Counted from the stretch's first letter, positions 42,852-52,630 are shown. The stretch is DNA of 55,442 nucleotides from NP936 sp002726085 (GCA_036012905.1 DASCQF010000080.1:1-55442); one strand, 5' to 3'. Made by a program: numbers and translations. Notes: generated from the sequence alone by a model not told the origin.

Positions 42852-45125
42852 CTACGCTAGGGTCAGCTTGGCGTACTTTGCCCGTAGCGTCTTCTGTCCG
42901 ACGTCGGCGAAGCGAACCGTGAGCTTCATGTCGTCTGTCAATGGCTCGACGGACAGGATGGTGCCTACCCCGAAGGTCGCGTGGCGCACGCGCGTACCTG
43001 GACGGACGCTGATGACCGACTGGTTCTCGTCCTCGTAGTCGTACCCGTAATCCGGTTGGATCTCCTCTTCGGCGGTCGGCCCATGCCGGCGCGGGCCACG
43101 GCGTGGCCGGCCGAAGGTCGTCGTGACGGGCGCCGGTGTCGAGAACACCGGCTCGACCACCTCGAGCAACTCGGCCGGGATCTCGTCGAGGAACCGCGAC
43201 GGGTCTGACGCCCTATATTCGCCGAACACGCGACGGCGGGCGGCGCTCGTCAGGACAAGTCGTGTCTTCGCGCGGGTCATCCCGACGTAACACAGCCGGC
43301 GTTCCTCCTCGAGCGCCTCGGCGTCATCCTGCGACCGCATGTGAGGAAACAGCCCCTCCTCCATGCCGACCATGAAGACCGCCGGGAACTCGAGCCCTTT
43401 GGCTGCGTGCAGCGTCATCAGCCAGATCCGGGCCTCGGGGGCACCCTGTTCTTCGTCGGTCTCAGACAGCAGCGCCAACCGGTCGACGAAGCCGCGGAGC
43501 GACGCCTCCGGGTCGCGCACCTCGTAGTCGCGCGCCGCCGATACCAGCTCCATCAGGTTGGCCAGGCGTCCCTCGGCCTCCTCGGTGTGCTGCCCCCGGA
43601 GGTTCTCGAGATAGCCACTCTGATCGAGCAGCTTGCCAAGCACGTCGGACACCGGTTCGCACGACGCGATGTCGCTCAGCGTCCGCATCAGATCGCGGAA
43701 CTGTCGCAGCGCGGTCACCGCACGGGTGGGCAGCAGCTTTTCGTCGATCGCGCGCGTTAGCCGTCGCCAGAGGGAACCGGTCGAGGCGGCGTCGACCACG
43801 CCGCCCGCAAACAGCGGCCCGGCGTCGACCAGCGCCGGCTCGAGCTCGTCGAGCGCGGTCATGACGCCCTTGCCGATACCGCGGGTCGGGACGTTGATGA
43901 CCCGGCGCAGGCTGACGTCGTCGTCCGGGTTCATCAGCAGCCGTAGATAGGCGAGAGCGTCCTTGATCTCCTTCCGCTCGTAGAACCGGACGTTGCCGAT
44001 GATCTTGTAGGCCAGCCCCTCGCGGATCAGGGCGTCCTCGAGCGCACGCGACTGGGCATTGGTGCGATACAGGACACCGACGACCTCGTCGTGCATTTCA
44101 CCGGCCGCCAGTGCCTCGCGGAGCCGCGCGGTCACGAAGTCTGCTTCTTCGAGCTCGTCCCCACCGCGGAAGTAGCGGATCGGCGCCCCACCGGCCTGGT
44201 CGGTCCAGAGCCGCTTTTCCTTGCGGTTGTGGTTCCGTCGGATGAGGGCCGACGCCGCGTCGAGGATGACCTGGGTCGAGCGGTAGTTCTGCTCGAGGCG
44301 GACGACGGTCGCCTCGGAGAAGTCCTGCTCGAAGTCCATGATGTTGCGCAGGTCGGCGCCCCGCCATTTGTAGATCGACTGGTCTGGGTCGCCGACGACA
44401 CACAAGTTGCGGTGATGGTCGGCCAGGTGACGGATGAGCAGATACTGCGGCTGATTGGTGTCCTGGTATTCGTCGACCATGATGAACCTGAACCGCCGGC
44501 TGTAGCGTTGTTTCACCGCCTCGGCGGTCGCAAACAGCTCAACGGTTTGCAGCAGCAAGTCATCGAAGTCGAGCGCGTTGGCCTCGTTCAACGCGCGCCG
44601 GTAGCGCTCGTACACCTTGGCCGCGAGCTCACCGCGCGCGCTCCAGCTGTCGTCGCGCAACGTCTCGGGGTCCACCATCTGGTTCTTCGCCTGGCTGATG
44701 AGCGACAGCGCCAGGCGGGCCGGCAGCAGCTTGTCGTCGATGTCGAGCTCCCGGAGTGCCCGCCGCACGACCGTCATCTGGTCCGACGAGTCGTAGATGA
44801 CGAAGTCGCGTGACAGACCGATGGCGGGCCCCTCGCGACGGAGCATCCGCGCGCAGAAGGCGTGGAACGTGGAGATCCATAATCCCCGGCAATCGGTTGC
44901 CAGCAGCTCCTCGACCCGTTCGCGCATCTCTCCGGCTGCCTTGTTCGTGAAGGTGACCGCCAGCACCTGGTCCGGCTCGGCGTGCCCTTCCCCGATCAGA
45001 TACGCCGCTCGATGCGAGATGACCCGGGTCTTCCCCGAACCCGCCCCGGCGAGAATCAGCAACGGGCCCTCGGTCTGCACTACCGCCCGCCGTTGTTCGG
45101 GGTTCAGATGCTGAAGAAAGTCCAT
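42852..45125 (-). CDS. pcrA: DNA helicase PcrA/UvrD
   Basis: A superfamily-1A 3'-5' DNA helicase for repair and replication, 757 residues. The start at 45125 (MDFLQHLNPEQRRAVVQ) is right for the family; the upstream ATG at 45185 would overlap glmS. Motifs in order are Q-motif, Walker A AGAGSGKT (26-33), D-E-Y-Q-D-T-N, G-D-P-D-Q-S-I-Y-K-W-R-G-A, V-G-M-T-R-A-K-T-R-L. The C-terminus has a basic, Pro-rich segment and then a Tudor-like tail (G-T-R-V-R-H-A-T-F-G-V-G-T-I), as in PcrA that contacts RNA polymerase. Confidence 0.96.
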   Translation of the reverse strand: MDFLQHLNPEQRRAVVQTEGPLLILAGAGSGKTRVISHRAAYLIGEGHAEPDQVLAVTFTNKAAGEMRERVEELLATDCRGLWISTFHAFCARMLRREGPAIGLSRDFVIYDSSDQMTVVRRALRELDIDDKLLPARLALSLISQAKNQMVDPETLRDDSWSARGELAAKVYERYRRALNEANALDFDDLLLQTVELFATAEAVKQRYSRRFRFIMVDEYQDTNQPQYLLIRHLADHHRNLCVVGDPDQSIYKWRGADLRNIMDFEQDFSEATVVRLEQNYRSTQVILDAASALIRRNHNRKEKRLWTDQAGGAPIRYFRGGDELEEADFVTARLREALAAGEMHDEVVGVLYRTNAQSRALEDALIREGLAYKIIGNVRFYERKEIKDALAYLRLLMNPDDDVSLRRVINVPTRGIGKGVMTALDELEPALVDAGPLFAGGVVDAASTGSLWRRLTRAIDEKLLPTRAVTALRQFRDLMRTLSDIASCEPVSDVLGKLLDQSGYLENLRGQHTEEAEGRLANLMELVSAARDYEVRDPEASLRGFVDRLALLSETDEEQGAPEARIWLMTLHAAKGLEFPAVFMVGMEEGLFPHMRSQDDAEALEEERRLCYVGMTRAKTRLVLTSAARRRVFGEYRASDPSRFLDEIPAELLEVVEPVFSTPAPVTTTFGRPRRGPRRHGPTAEEEIQPDYGYDYEDENQSVISVRPGTRVRHATFGVGTILSVEPLTDDMKLTVRFADVGQKTLRAKYAKLTLA

Positions 45126-45159
45126 TCCGTGTGCCGAAGCTCGGGGCGCGGAGACCAGG

Positions 45160-47004
45160 TCACTCCACTGTGACACTTTTGGCAAGATTGCGCGGCTGGT
45201 CGACGTCGCAGCCTCGACGGACCGAGATGTGGTAGGCGAGCAGCTGGAGCGGGACGACCATGACGATCGGGGTGATGAGCGGTGACGACGCGGGCACGGT
45301 GATCAGCGCATCCCGGTCCCGGTCGATCAGGTTCTCGATGTCGTGCTGGCTATCGTCGGTCAGGGCGATGACGGCACCCCCGCGGGCCTTCGCTTCCTGC
45401 AGGTTGGCAGCCATCTTTTCGAAGACCTGACCCGCGGGCAACAGCGCGACAACCGGCATCTGCTCATCGATGAGCGCAATCGGGCCGTGTTTCATCTCGC
45501 CGGCCGGATAGCCCTCGGCATGGATGTAGGAGATCTCCTTCAACTTCAATGCGCCCTCGAGGGCGATCGGGTAGTTGATGCCGCGACCCAGAAAGAGGAA
45601 GTTCCGATGGGCGTAGAAGCGCTGCGCGATCGCCTGGATGGCCTCGTCACATTTGAGCGTCTGTTCGATCAGCCGCGGCACCTGGTTCAGTTCCGTAAGA
45701 TGCCGAAGGGCGGTCTCTGGTGGCAGCGCGCCGCGAACCTGGGCCAGATAGAGCGCAAGCAGGTGCAGTGCCACCAGTTGTGAGGTGAACGCCTTGGTCG
45801 AGGCGACCCCGATTTCGGGGCCGGCGTGCGTATAAACGGTCCCATCGGCTTCGCGGGTCGCCATGCTGCCGACGACGTTGCAGATGGCGATGCTCATGGC
45901 CCCCTTGCCACGGGCTTCCCGGAGCGCCGCCAGCGTATCGGCCGTCTCACCCGACTGGGTGATGACGACGGCGAGCGTCGTGGAGGCGACGATCGGGTCG
46001 CGATAGCGATACTCCGACCCGTAGTCCACCTCGACCGGCACGCCGACAAGCCGTTCGATCAGGAACTTGCCGACCAGCGCCGCGTGCCAGGAGGTGCCGC
46101 AGGCCAAGATGACGATCCGGTCGACCGCCTGCAGCCGGTCGTTCGAAATCTCCAACTCGCCCAAGAACACCTGCCCCGATTGGAGTGAGCCGCGGCCGAG
46201 TACCGTTTCCTGAATGGCCCACGGCTGCTCGAAAATCTCCTTCAGCATGAAGTGTTTGTACCCGGCCTTTTCCGCCATCACCGGGTCCCACGCAATGCGC
46301 TGGGTTGTGGTCTCGACGGGGGCGCCGGTGAAGTCGGTGAACGTCACGCCGTCCCGCGTGACGACCGCCATTTCTTCGTCACCGAGAAAGACGACGTCGC
46401 GGGTATAGCTGAGGACCGCCGGCACGTCGGAAGCCACCAGGAACTCCCGGTCGCCCATCCCGACGACAATCGGCGGGCCGTTGCGGACGGCGACCAGCTT
46501 GTGCGGGTCGTCAGCGGCCAGCAGCACCATGCCGAAGAGCCCGCGCACATGGGTCAGCGCGCGACGGACCGCCTGCTCCAGCCCGTCGTCCCGCATTTCG
46601 CGTTCGACCAGGTGTGCGACGATCTCAGTGTCGGTCTCGGTCTCGAACCGGTGCCCCTGGTCCTCGAGCTCGAGCTTCAGCTGCAGGTAGTTTTCGATAA
46701 TGCCATTGTGAACCACAACGATCCGTCCGGTGCAGTCACGGTGGGGATGGGCGTTTTCTTCGGTCGGACGGCCATGGGTTGCCCATCGGGTGTGGCCCAG
46801 ACCGTAATCCCCGTCCACCGGCTGGTCGGCGAGTGCCTCTTCGAGTCGGGCCAGCTTACCGGCACTGCGACGCACTTCGACATCGCCGTTCCGCACAAGC
46901 GCCACGCCGGCCGAGTCGTAGCCGCGATACTCCAGCCGACGCAGGCCGTCGATAAGGACCGGAACGACTGGTTTCTCTCCGATGTAGCCGATGATTCCGC
47001 ACAT
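45160..47004 (-). CDS. glmS: Glutamine-fructose-6-phosphate aminotransferase GlmS
   Basis: Makes glucosamine-6-phosphate, first step toward UDP-GlcNAc for peptidoglycan and LPS; 614 residues. The N-terminal glutaminase starts with the catalytic Cys2 (M-C-G-I-I-G-Y), with R-R-L-E-Y-R-G-Y-D-S-A-G and H-T-R-W-A-T-H-G. Two SIS domains follow (C-G-T-S-W-H-A-A and S-Q-S/T-Q-S-G-E-T), and the C-terminus ends A-K-S-V-T-V-E. glmU is directly upstream (19-base gap), so the pathway's first and last enzymes are co-transcribed. Confidence 0.97.
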   Translation of the reverse strand: MCGIIGYIGEKPVVPVLIDGLRRLEYRGYDSAGVALVRNGDVEVRRSAGKLARLEEALADQPVDGDYGLGHTRWATHGRPTEENAHPHRDCTGRIVVVHNGIIENYLQLKLELEDQGHRFETETDTEIVAHLVEREMRDDGLEQAVRRALTHVRGLFGMVLLAADDPHKLVAVRNGPPIVVGMGDREFLVASDVPAVLSYTRDVVFLGDEEMAVVTRDGVTFTDFTGAPVETTTQRIAWDPVMAEKAGYKHFMLKEIFEQPWAIQETVLGRGSLQSGQVFLGELEISNDRLQAVDRIVILACGTSWHAALVGKFLIERLVGVPVEVDYGSEYRYRDPIVASTTLAVVITQSGETADTLAALREARGKGAMSIAICNVVGSMATREADGTVYTHAGPEIGVASTKAFTSQLVALHLLALYLAQVRGALPPETALRHLTELNQVPRLIEQTLKCDEAIQAIAQRFYAHRNFLFLGRGINYPIALEGALKLKEISYIHAEGYPAGEMKHGPIALIDEQMPVVALLPAGQVFEKMAANLQEAKARGGAVIALTDDSQHDIENLIDRDRDALITVPASSPLITPIVMVVPLQLLAYHISVRRGCDVDQPRNLAKSVTVE

Positions 47005-47012
47005 AAACTTTT

Positions 47013-47033
47013 GAGGTCAGAAGTCAGAGGTCG
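47013..47033. repeat. Heptad repeat array, copy 10, at the glmU stop
   Basis: Three 7-base units (GAGGTCA, GAAGTCA, GAGGTCG) in the glmU-glmS gap. The glmU stop codon (47024-47026, TGA on the minus strand) is part of the middle unit, so the last few codons of glmU are repeat sequence. Confidence 0.75.
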
Positions 47034-48421
47034 GATGGGCCTGTGTCGTGGCCTTGTTTCCGCTGCGTGACCCACCCCTCCTTGTTGACTTGTCGGCCCC
47101 GGGCCACGCCCAAAGCGTCGGCGGGCACATCGTCAGTGATGCAGGAGCCGGCTGCGACATAGGCATCGTCGCCTACCGTCACCGGCGCGACAAGCTCGGT
47201 ACCGCTGCCGACGAAGACGCGGTCGCCGATGGTGGTGCGGTGTTTCTCGTCGCCGTCATAGTTGCAGGTGATGGTGCCGGCTCCAACGTTGACGCCGGTG
47301 CCGATCGTGGCGTCACCCAGGTAGCTGAGATGGTTCGCCTTTGACCCGTCGCCCAACGACGTCTTCTTGAGCTCGACGAAATTACCAACACGCGCCGCTT
47401 CCCCGACCTGGGTGTCCGGCCGCAAGTGCGCGAACGGTCCGACCCGGGCGCCATGCGCGATGGTCGCTCTGTGAATGACGCAGTGGTTGTTGACGAGCAC
47501 GTCGTCGCCGACCGTGGAGTCGACAATCCGGACTCCGGCGTGCAGCTCGCATCGGGAGCCGATGATGGTGCGTCCCTCGAGGATGACGCCTGGGTGAATC
47601 ACGGTGTCGGGACCGACGGTCACGTCGGTGTCGACATAGGTCGTTGCCGGGTCCTCGATGGTGACACCGGCGGCCATCAACTCTTCGTTCTTGCTCTGTC
47701 TCACGATCCGTCTGACCTCCGCCAGTTCGGTCTGGCTGTTGATCCCGCGAACTTCGTCCGGGTTATCGACCTCGACGGTCTCGACTGGTAGCCCCCTCCG
47801 GCGGTAGATCGTGACGAGCCCCGGGAGATAGATCTCGTTGACCGCGCCGGTGGCCGGAATCTCCCGGAGAGCGCCAAAAAGCGGTGCGAGGTCGAAGGCG
47901 TAGATACCGCCGTTGATTTCTTTCAGCTGTCGTTGCCCCTCCGAAGCGTCCCGTTCCTCGACGATCCGACTGAGCCGGCCGTCCTTGCGCACGATGCGGC
48001 CGTAGCCGTACGGGCGGACCAGTGTGGCGGTCAGCACTGTGACGGCGGCGTTCGTGCGCTCGTGGGTCTTGATCAGACGCTGCAAGGTCGCAGGCCGAAT
48101 CAACGGTACGTCGCCGGAGAGTACGACCAGGGACCCGCGCTGTCGGCCGAGAAGCGGCTCTGCCTGGAGCAGCGCATGACCGGTGCCGCGTTGTTCGGTC
48201 TGATGAGCGAAGCCAAGCGACGCATGATGCGCCAGCTCCTCCCGAACCTGATTGGCCAGATGACCGACCACCACCGCCGTCGATGCCGGGGACAGCGTGC
48301 TGGCGGTACGCAGGACGTGTTCGATCAATGGCAGACCGGCGATCCGATGCAGCACCTTCGGCCGGCTAGACCGCATCCGGGTTCCCTGGCCGGCGGCGAG
48401 GATCAGGACGTGATTCGGCAT
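47024..48421 (-). CDS. glmU: Bifunctional GlmU (UDP-GlcNAc synthesis)
   Basis: Acetylates glucosamine-1-phosphate and then uridylates it; 465 residues. The N-terminal pyrophosphorylase domain has L-A-A-G-Q-G-T-R-M-R-S-S and P-K-V-L-H. The C-terminal left-handed beta-helix acetyltransferase has hexapeptide repeats and N-Y-D-G-D-E-K-H-R-T-T-I-G-D-R. The stop codon is supplied by a heptad repeat. Confidence 0.96.
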   Translation of the reverse strand: MPNHVLILAAGQGTRMRSSRPKVLHRIAGLPLIEHVLRTASTLSPASTAVVVGHLANQVREELAHHASLGFAHQTEQRGTGHALLQAEPLLGRQRGSLVVLSGDVPLIRPATLQRLIKTHERTNAAVTVLTATLVRPYGYGRIVRKDGRLSRIVEERDASEGQRQLKEINGGIYAFDLAPLFGALREIPATGAVNEIYLPGLVTIYRRRGLPVETVEVDNPDEVRGINSQTELAEVRRIVRQSKNEELMAAGVTIEDPATTYVDTDVTVGPDTVIHPGVILEGRTIIGSRCELHAGVRIVDSTVGDDVLVNNHCVIHRATIAHGARVGPFAHLRPDTQVGEAARVGNFVELKKTSLGDGSKANHLSYLGDATIGTGVNVGAGTITCNYDGDEKHRTTIGDRVFVGSGTELVAPVTVGDDAYVAAGSCITDDVPADALGVARGRQVNKEGWVTQRKQGHDTGPSDL

Positions 48422-48530
48422 CCTACCTGTGGCGCGTCAGCGACGGTGCGTTCGGCCAGAGGCGCTCGCCAACCCCGGTCCACAGTCACCAGGAGGCAAT
48501 CCCTGAAGGGAGACATCTGGCAGCAGACTG

Positions 48531-49262
48531 CTAGGACGTCCTGACTGCGTCGAGAAATGGCTTGGTCCCTCGAATGGCCTCGAAATCCGGCTCCTGCCGG
48601 GCCTGCAGCCGATTATCCGGGTTGAGGGCAATCGCCTTTTTCAGATGCTGCGCGGCGCTCTCCACTTCATCGCTGCTCGCCAGGGCAAGCGCCAGCATGT
48701 ACTGGACGTGGTCGTCCGCTGGGCGTGACGAGGCCGCGCTTCGCAGGAGCAACAGAGCTTCGTCGACATCGCGGCGGTTCAGCGCCAGCGTCGCAGCGAA
48801 AATTCGGTCGTCGACCGTTCTCGGCACTTTGGCCTTCGGGCTCGATTCCCGTTCGCACACGTTCAAATAGAGGCGCGCCCGCTCGTGGAGCTCGCGCTCC
48901 TCGGGAACCTGCAGCACAAGCCGGAATATGGCGGCTGCCCCGTCGAAGTTCTTGCGCTGCAGTGCCTTGAGGCCTTTTTCGTAGAGCGCAACCGCCTTGG
49001 CATAGGCCTGCCGGATCTTGACCACCGGAGCACGTGCAACCTTTCGCGCGCGGGGCGCCTTGGCCTTCCGCTTCGCCGGAGGTTTCACGCTCTTCTTCTT
49101 CTTACTCACCGGGCGCTTGGCCTTGGCCACAGCCTTCTTCGCGGCAGTCTTTCGCCTCGCCGGAGGTTTCGCGCTCTTCTTTGTCTTGCTCACCGGTCGC
49201 TTGGCTCGACCCGCATTCTTGCTCCGAGCGGCGCGCGCAGGTGGCCGTCCCTTCTTGGCCAT
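48531..49262 (-). CDS. H1-like basic N-terminus fused to TPR domain
   Basis: A 243-residue protein with two unlike halves. Residues 1-80 are extremely rich in Lys, Ala, Pro and Arg, with an internal duplication (A-K-R-P-V-S-K-T-K-K-S-A-K-P-P and A-K-R-P-V-S-K-K-K-K-S-V-K-P-P). This is like histone H1-type bacterial tails that bind DNA or RNA. Residues about 85-235 form three or so tetratricopeptide-like helical repeats (A-L-Y-E-K-G-L-K-A-L-Q-R-K-N-F-D-G-A-A). The combination suggests a nucleic-acid-linked scaffold, but the partner is unknown. No family is recognised. Confidence 0.75.
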   Translation of the reverse strand: MAKKGRPPARAARSKNAGRAKRPVSKTKKSAKPPARRKTAAKKAVAKAKRPVSKKKKSVKPPAKRKAKAPRARKVARAPVVKIRQAYAKAVALYEKGLKALQRKNFDGAAAIFRLVLQVPEERELHERARLYLNVCERESSPKAKVPRTVDDRIFAATLALNRRDVDEALLLLRSAASSRPADDHVQYMLALALASSDEVESAAQHLKKAIALNPDNRLQARQEPDFEAIRGTKPFLDAVRTS

Positions 49263-49398
49263 CGGATCTCCTTCGGAAGGTCCCCCGGTGGGAGTCCCCG
49301 TGTGCTCAGACGGGATCGACCAAAAACCATAACAGACGGCGTCGAAACGGTCAAGAAGACAGCCAAGAGGCGGCCCTGACTCGAAGTCTTTAGGTCTT

Positions 49399-50241
49399 TC
49401 AGCCTATTTCCTTGGCTCGTACCACAGCGGTATACATCTGCCTGGTTGTAAGCCCATACTTCCGCCCCATTTCCTTTACAGCGGTTCTTCGACTGGCACC
49501 GCTGTTGGTTAATTGCGTCAATTCCTTGAGTAACACAGCCCCCTCTGGGGGCCTCTGTGTCGGGAGGTCAACGCCTTCGGCAGGCCACACAACACAAGTA
49601 TATTCTCCACGCGGTGCCACGGACATCTCGACGAGCTCTGATATAGGTCTAATGACCAACTCCTCGTGGAGTTTTGACAGCTCTCGGCATACCGCGACCA
49701 TTCTGTTGCCCAAGGATTCACGCATCATCGTGAGAGTCGTAACCAGCCTGTGGGGTGATTCAAAGAAAACGAGGGTCCTGGGTTCACTCGCCAACGCTTC
49801 GCACCACCGTTTTCTGTCATTAGACCTACGAGGCGGAAACCCGACAAACGTAAAGCTGTTGGTGGGCGCACCGGAAGAGATCAAGGCGGCGATGACGGCA
49901 GACGGACCGGGGAGGGCCATGACGGAGACGCCGGCGTCAAGAGATTGACGAACCAGAATGAGGCCCGGGTCGGAGATGACAGGGGTCCCGGCATCCGACA
50001 GCAGTGCGATTGAGTCGCCGGCCAGGAGCCGTCTGACGAGACCGGGGGCCTTTGGTCGCTCGTTATGTTCGTGAAGGCTGGTCGATTTGGTCGTGATGTC
50101 GTAGTGCCGGAGGAGCTTGGCTGTACGCCGGGTGTCCTCAGCGGCGATCAGTTGCACCTCGCCGAGAATGCGCACAGCTCGGAAGGTGAAGTCCTCGAGG
50201 TTCCCGATCGGCGTGGCGACCAGATAGAGCGTGCCAGACAT
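49399..50241 (-). CDS. rsmI: 16S rRNA 2'-O-ribose methyltransferase RsmI
   Basis: Methylates the ribose of C1402 in 16S rRNA; 280 residues. The start at 50241 gives the family opening M-S-G-T-L-Y-L-V-A-T-P-I-G-N-L-E-D. Motifs A-E-D-T-R, L-L-S-D-A-G-T-P-V-I-S-D-P-G and P-G-P-S-A are present. The C-terminal helical region ends K-E-M-G-R-K-Y-G-L-T-T-R-Q-M-Y. The gene's base composition appears somewhat less GC-rich than its neighbours near the 3' end. Confidence 0.95.
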   Translation of the reverse strand: MSGTLYLVATPIGNLEDFTFRAVRILGEVQLIAAEDTRRTAKLLRHYDITTKSTSLHEHNERPKAPGLVRRLLAGDSIALLSDAGTPVISDPGLILVRQSLDAGVSVMALPGPSAVIAALISSGAPTNSFTFVGFPPRRSNDRKRWCEALASEPRTLVFFESPHRLVTTLTMMRESLGNRMVAVCRELSKLHEELVIRPISELVEMSVAPRGEYTCVVWPAEGVDLPTQRPPEGAVLLKELTQLTNSGASRRTAVKEMGRKYGLTTRQMYTAVVRAKEIG

Positions 50242-50377
50242 CGGGGAGCACGAAAGGGGGAAGCCGATTGACCGTGCCCTATTGTAACATTCAGAGGGCC
50301 ACACGGATGGTGGACCTCACCCATCTCCGTTTGGGACCCCAGCCCCCGGGTCACGGGACCCGCCGCGTCAAGACCGC

Positions 50378-52039
50378 ATGAACACAACGGAACCGCTGTC
50401 ACATTTTATTGACGAATATCTGGGCTTCTTGTACGAGCGTTCGCCAACGGCGGCTGCCGGGGACGGCGTGCATGCCCATGACGACCAGATGGAGGACCTC
50501 TCCCGGTCGACCATCGAAGCCGAGGTGCGGGAGCACGGTGGGTTCGCGCGGAGACTCGACCGTATCTCGACCCGAAGTCTGACGGCCGAAGAACAGCTCG
50601 AGCGACGGATGCTGGCCGACCACATCAGCGGTCGGATGTTCGAGCTGGAGGAAGTTCGCCCTTGGGAGCGAGACCCGCAGCACTATGCGGACCTACTGGC
50701 AACCAGCCTGGCGGGCCAGACCCTGTTCGAGTACGCCCCGGTCGAGGAGCGGGCGCGGCGGGTCGTGTCGAAGCTCCGGCAGACACCGCGACTGATCGAG
50801 ACGGCGGAGGCCAACATCGAAGATCCGCCCGGCATCTTCCTCAAGACTGGCGCCGAGACGTTTGACGGTGTCGCCGGCTTCATCGACCACGATCTGCCAC
50901 GCGCGTTTCGTCAACTCGAAGACATGCACCTGCTCGGAGACCTCGCCGATGCGGCGAGCGAGGCGACCAACGCCATCCGCCGGTATACCAGCTATCTGCG
51001 TGAGACCCTGGCGCCACGGAGCCGTGCGACCTTCAGACTCGGGCGCGAGCGCTTCGAAGGGCGCCTGCGCCATCAGGACGGGATTCCGATTGCGGCGGAG
51101 CGTCTCCTCGCCATCGCCGAACGAGAGCTCGGCCGCTTGCAGGAACGGTTCCGCGACGTGGCAGCGCGGGTGGACGAGAAGACGACGCCGGCCGAAGTCT
51201 GGCGGCGTGTGAAGAGCCGGCACCCCGCGCCCGGCAACCTCGTCCAGACGGTGCGCGACCAGTTGGGCGATCTCCTGACATTCGTCGAACGAAACGCTAT
51301 CGTCACCCTACCAGCCGACGAGCCCCTGATCGTCGCGCCGACCCCGGACTTCTATCGCTGGACCTTTGCCAGCGTCTGGACCCCCGGACCATTCGAGCCG
51401 AAGTCGCTCCCCTCCTATTACTACGTCACCGACGTCGACCCGACATGGTCGGCCGACCGCGGCGAAGAGCATCTGCGGGATTTCAACCTCGCGACCCTGT
51501 GGTCGGTGTCGGCGCACGAGGCGTATCCAGGCCATTTCCTTCACTTCCAACATCAGCGCCGGATCGAGCGCAGCCTCCGAAAGTCGACCCTGTTTGCCCC
51601 GGTGTCGTTCACCGAAGGCTGGGCGCACTACAGCGAGCAGATGATGATAGAGGCCGGGCTGGGGCGTGACGATGACACGGTCGAGCTGGGCCAGATCGCC
51701 GAGGCCTTACTGCGGCTGGCGCGCATGGTGGTCGGAATCCGACTGCACACAGAGGACTTGTCGGTAGAGCAGGGGGTGCGTTTCTTCCGGGAGGAGGCCT
51801 ACCTCGAGGAGAGCAGCGCGCGGCGCGAAGCAGAGCGTGGCACGTTCGACCCCGCCTACGTGCTGTATGCAACCGGTCGCCTGATGCTGCTCAAGCTCCG
51901 CGACGACGTGGAGGCGCGCGAAGGTTCTGCCTTTTCGCTGAAGTCGTTTCACGACCGCCTGCTCGGGCACGGTTCGGTCCCGCTCTGGCTGCACCGCACG
52001 CTGCTGCTCGGGGACACTGGCGACGACCTGCTCGATTGA
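50378..52039 (+). CDS. DUF885 metallopeptidase-like protein
   Basis: A 553-residue protein of the DUF885 family. The likely metal site is A-H-E-A-Y-P-G-H-F-L-H-F near residue 378-389, a variant of H-E-x-x-P-G-H, followed by F-T-E-G-W-A-H-Y, where the glutamate and histidine are also conserved in the family. Known relatives act as zinc peptidases or remain uncharacterised. There is no signal peptide, whereas many relatives have one, so this one may be cytoplasmic or the start may be misplaced. It is the first gene of the plus-strand pair with fmdB. Confidence 0.85.
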   Translation: MNTTEPLSHFIDEYLGFLYERSPTAAAGDGVHAHDDQMEDLSRSTIEAEVREHGGFARRLDRISTRSLTAEEQLERRMLADHISGRMFELEEVRPWERDPQHYADLLATSLAGQTLFEYAPVEERARRVVSKLRQTPRLIETAEANIEDPPGIFLKTGAETFDGVAGFIDHDLPRAFRQLEDMHLLGDLADAASEATNAIRRYTSYLRETLAPRSRATFRLGRERFEGRLRHQDGIPIAAERLLAIAERELGRLQERFRDVAARVDEKTTPAEVWRRVKSRHPAPGNLVQTVRDQLGDLLTFVERNAIVTLPADEPLIVAPTPDFYRWTFASVWTPGPFEPKSLPSYYYVTDVDPTWSADRGEEHLRDFNLATLWSVSAHEAYPGHFLHFQHQRRIERSLRKSTLFAPVSFTEGWAHYSEQMMIEAGLGRDDDTVELGQIAEALLRLARMVVGIRLHTEDLSVEQGVRFFREEAYLEESSARREAERGTFDPAYVLYATGRLMLLKLRDDVEAREGSAFSLKSFHDRLLGHGSVPLWLHRTLLLGDTGDDLLD

Positions 52040-52117
52040 CGCTCAGCGCAACGACCAGCTACCATCAGAGATTCGGCTTGTCCCCGGGAATCAGAGCGGA
52101 TTATCTGCAGACGCCAC

Positions 52118-52477
52118 ATGCCACTCTACGAGTATCAGTGCGACGCGTGCGGTCATCGCTTCGAGCAGATCCAGAAGTTTTCGGATCCGCTGCTCGCCGT
52201 GTGTCCCGAGTGCGATGGCGCCCTGCAGAAGCTGGTGTCCTCTCCGGCCATCCAGTTCAAGGGCACCGGTTGGTATGTGACCGACTACGCCAAGAAGGGG
52301 AGCGGAGACCCCGCTGCGTCCGAGGCCGGCAAGTCAGCCGACGGCAAGAACGCTAAATCGGAGAAGTCTGACGGGGCAGACAAGAAGAACGCCACGTCCG
52401 GCGACTCGTCGACCTCTTCCGACACTTCGAAAAAAGCGAACCGGTCCTCGACCAGCAGCTCGGACTCGACCTCTTAG
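52118..52477 (+). CDS. FmdB-type zinc-ribbon protein with low-complexity tail
   Basis: A 119-residue protein. The N-terminal 60 residues are a zinc ribbon of the FmdB/CxxC_CxxC_SSSS family: M-P-L-Y-E-Y-Q-C-D-A-C-G-H, then C-P-E-C-D-G-A-L-Q-K-L-V, then F-K-G-T-G-W-Y-V-T-D-Y. The rest is a disordered tail of Lys, Ser, Asp, Ala and Thr. Relatives are named after a regulator of formamidase/acetamidase, but most have no proven function. Confidence 0.9.
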   Translation: MPLYEYQCDACGHRFEQIQKFSDPLLAVCPECDGALQKLVSSPAIQFKGTGWYVTDYAKKGSGDPAASEAGKSADGKNAKSEKSDGADKKNATSGDSSTSSDTSKKANRSSTSSSDSTS

Positions 52478-52506
52478 CAGCGATCGCTCCGGTAGCACAG
52501 CCCATT

Positions 52507-52624
52507 CCGCCTTCCCCAAGGCTACGGCGCGACAGGTAGGGCCGCCCTTTCCACATCGTGATATTGCCTTTGTGACGCAGGCCTTCCCGCCTCCGCAGAA
52601 GCTACGGCGGGCAAGCACGGGCGG
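52507..52624. repeat. Two GC-rich hairpin repeats between fmdB and galU
   Basis: Two similar blocks, 52507-52547 and 52581-52624, share the order GCCTTCC...AGGCTACGGCG/AAGCTACGGCG and then a GGGCGG/GGGCCG end. The second has a clear stem (CCCGCC 52586-52591 with GGCGGG 52606-52611). They look like REP-type palindromic repeats and lie between converging genes, where they could also act as terminators. Confidence 0.5.
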
Positions 52625-52630
52625 CTGCCC

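Noticed and set aside
47005..47023. glmS ribozyme or riboswitch upstream of glmS
   Set aside because: Only 19 bases separate glmS from glmU, far too short for a ribozyme.
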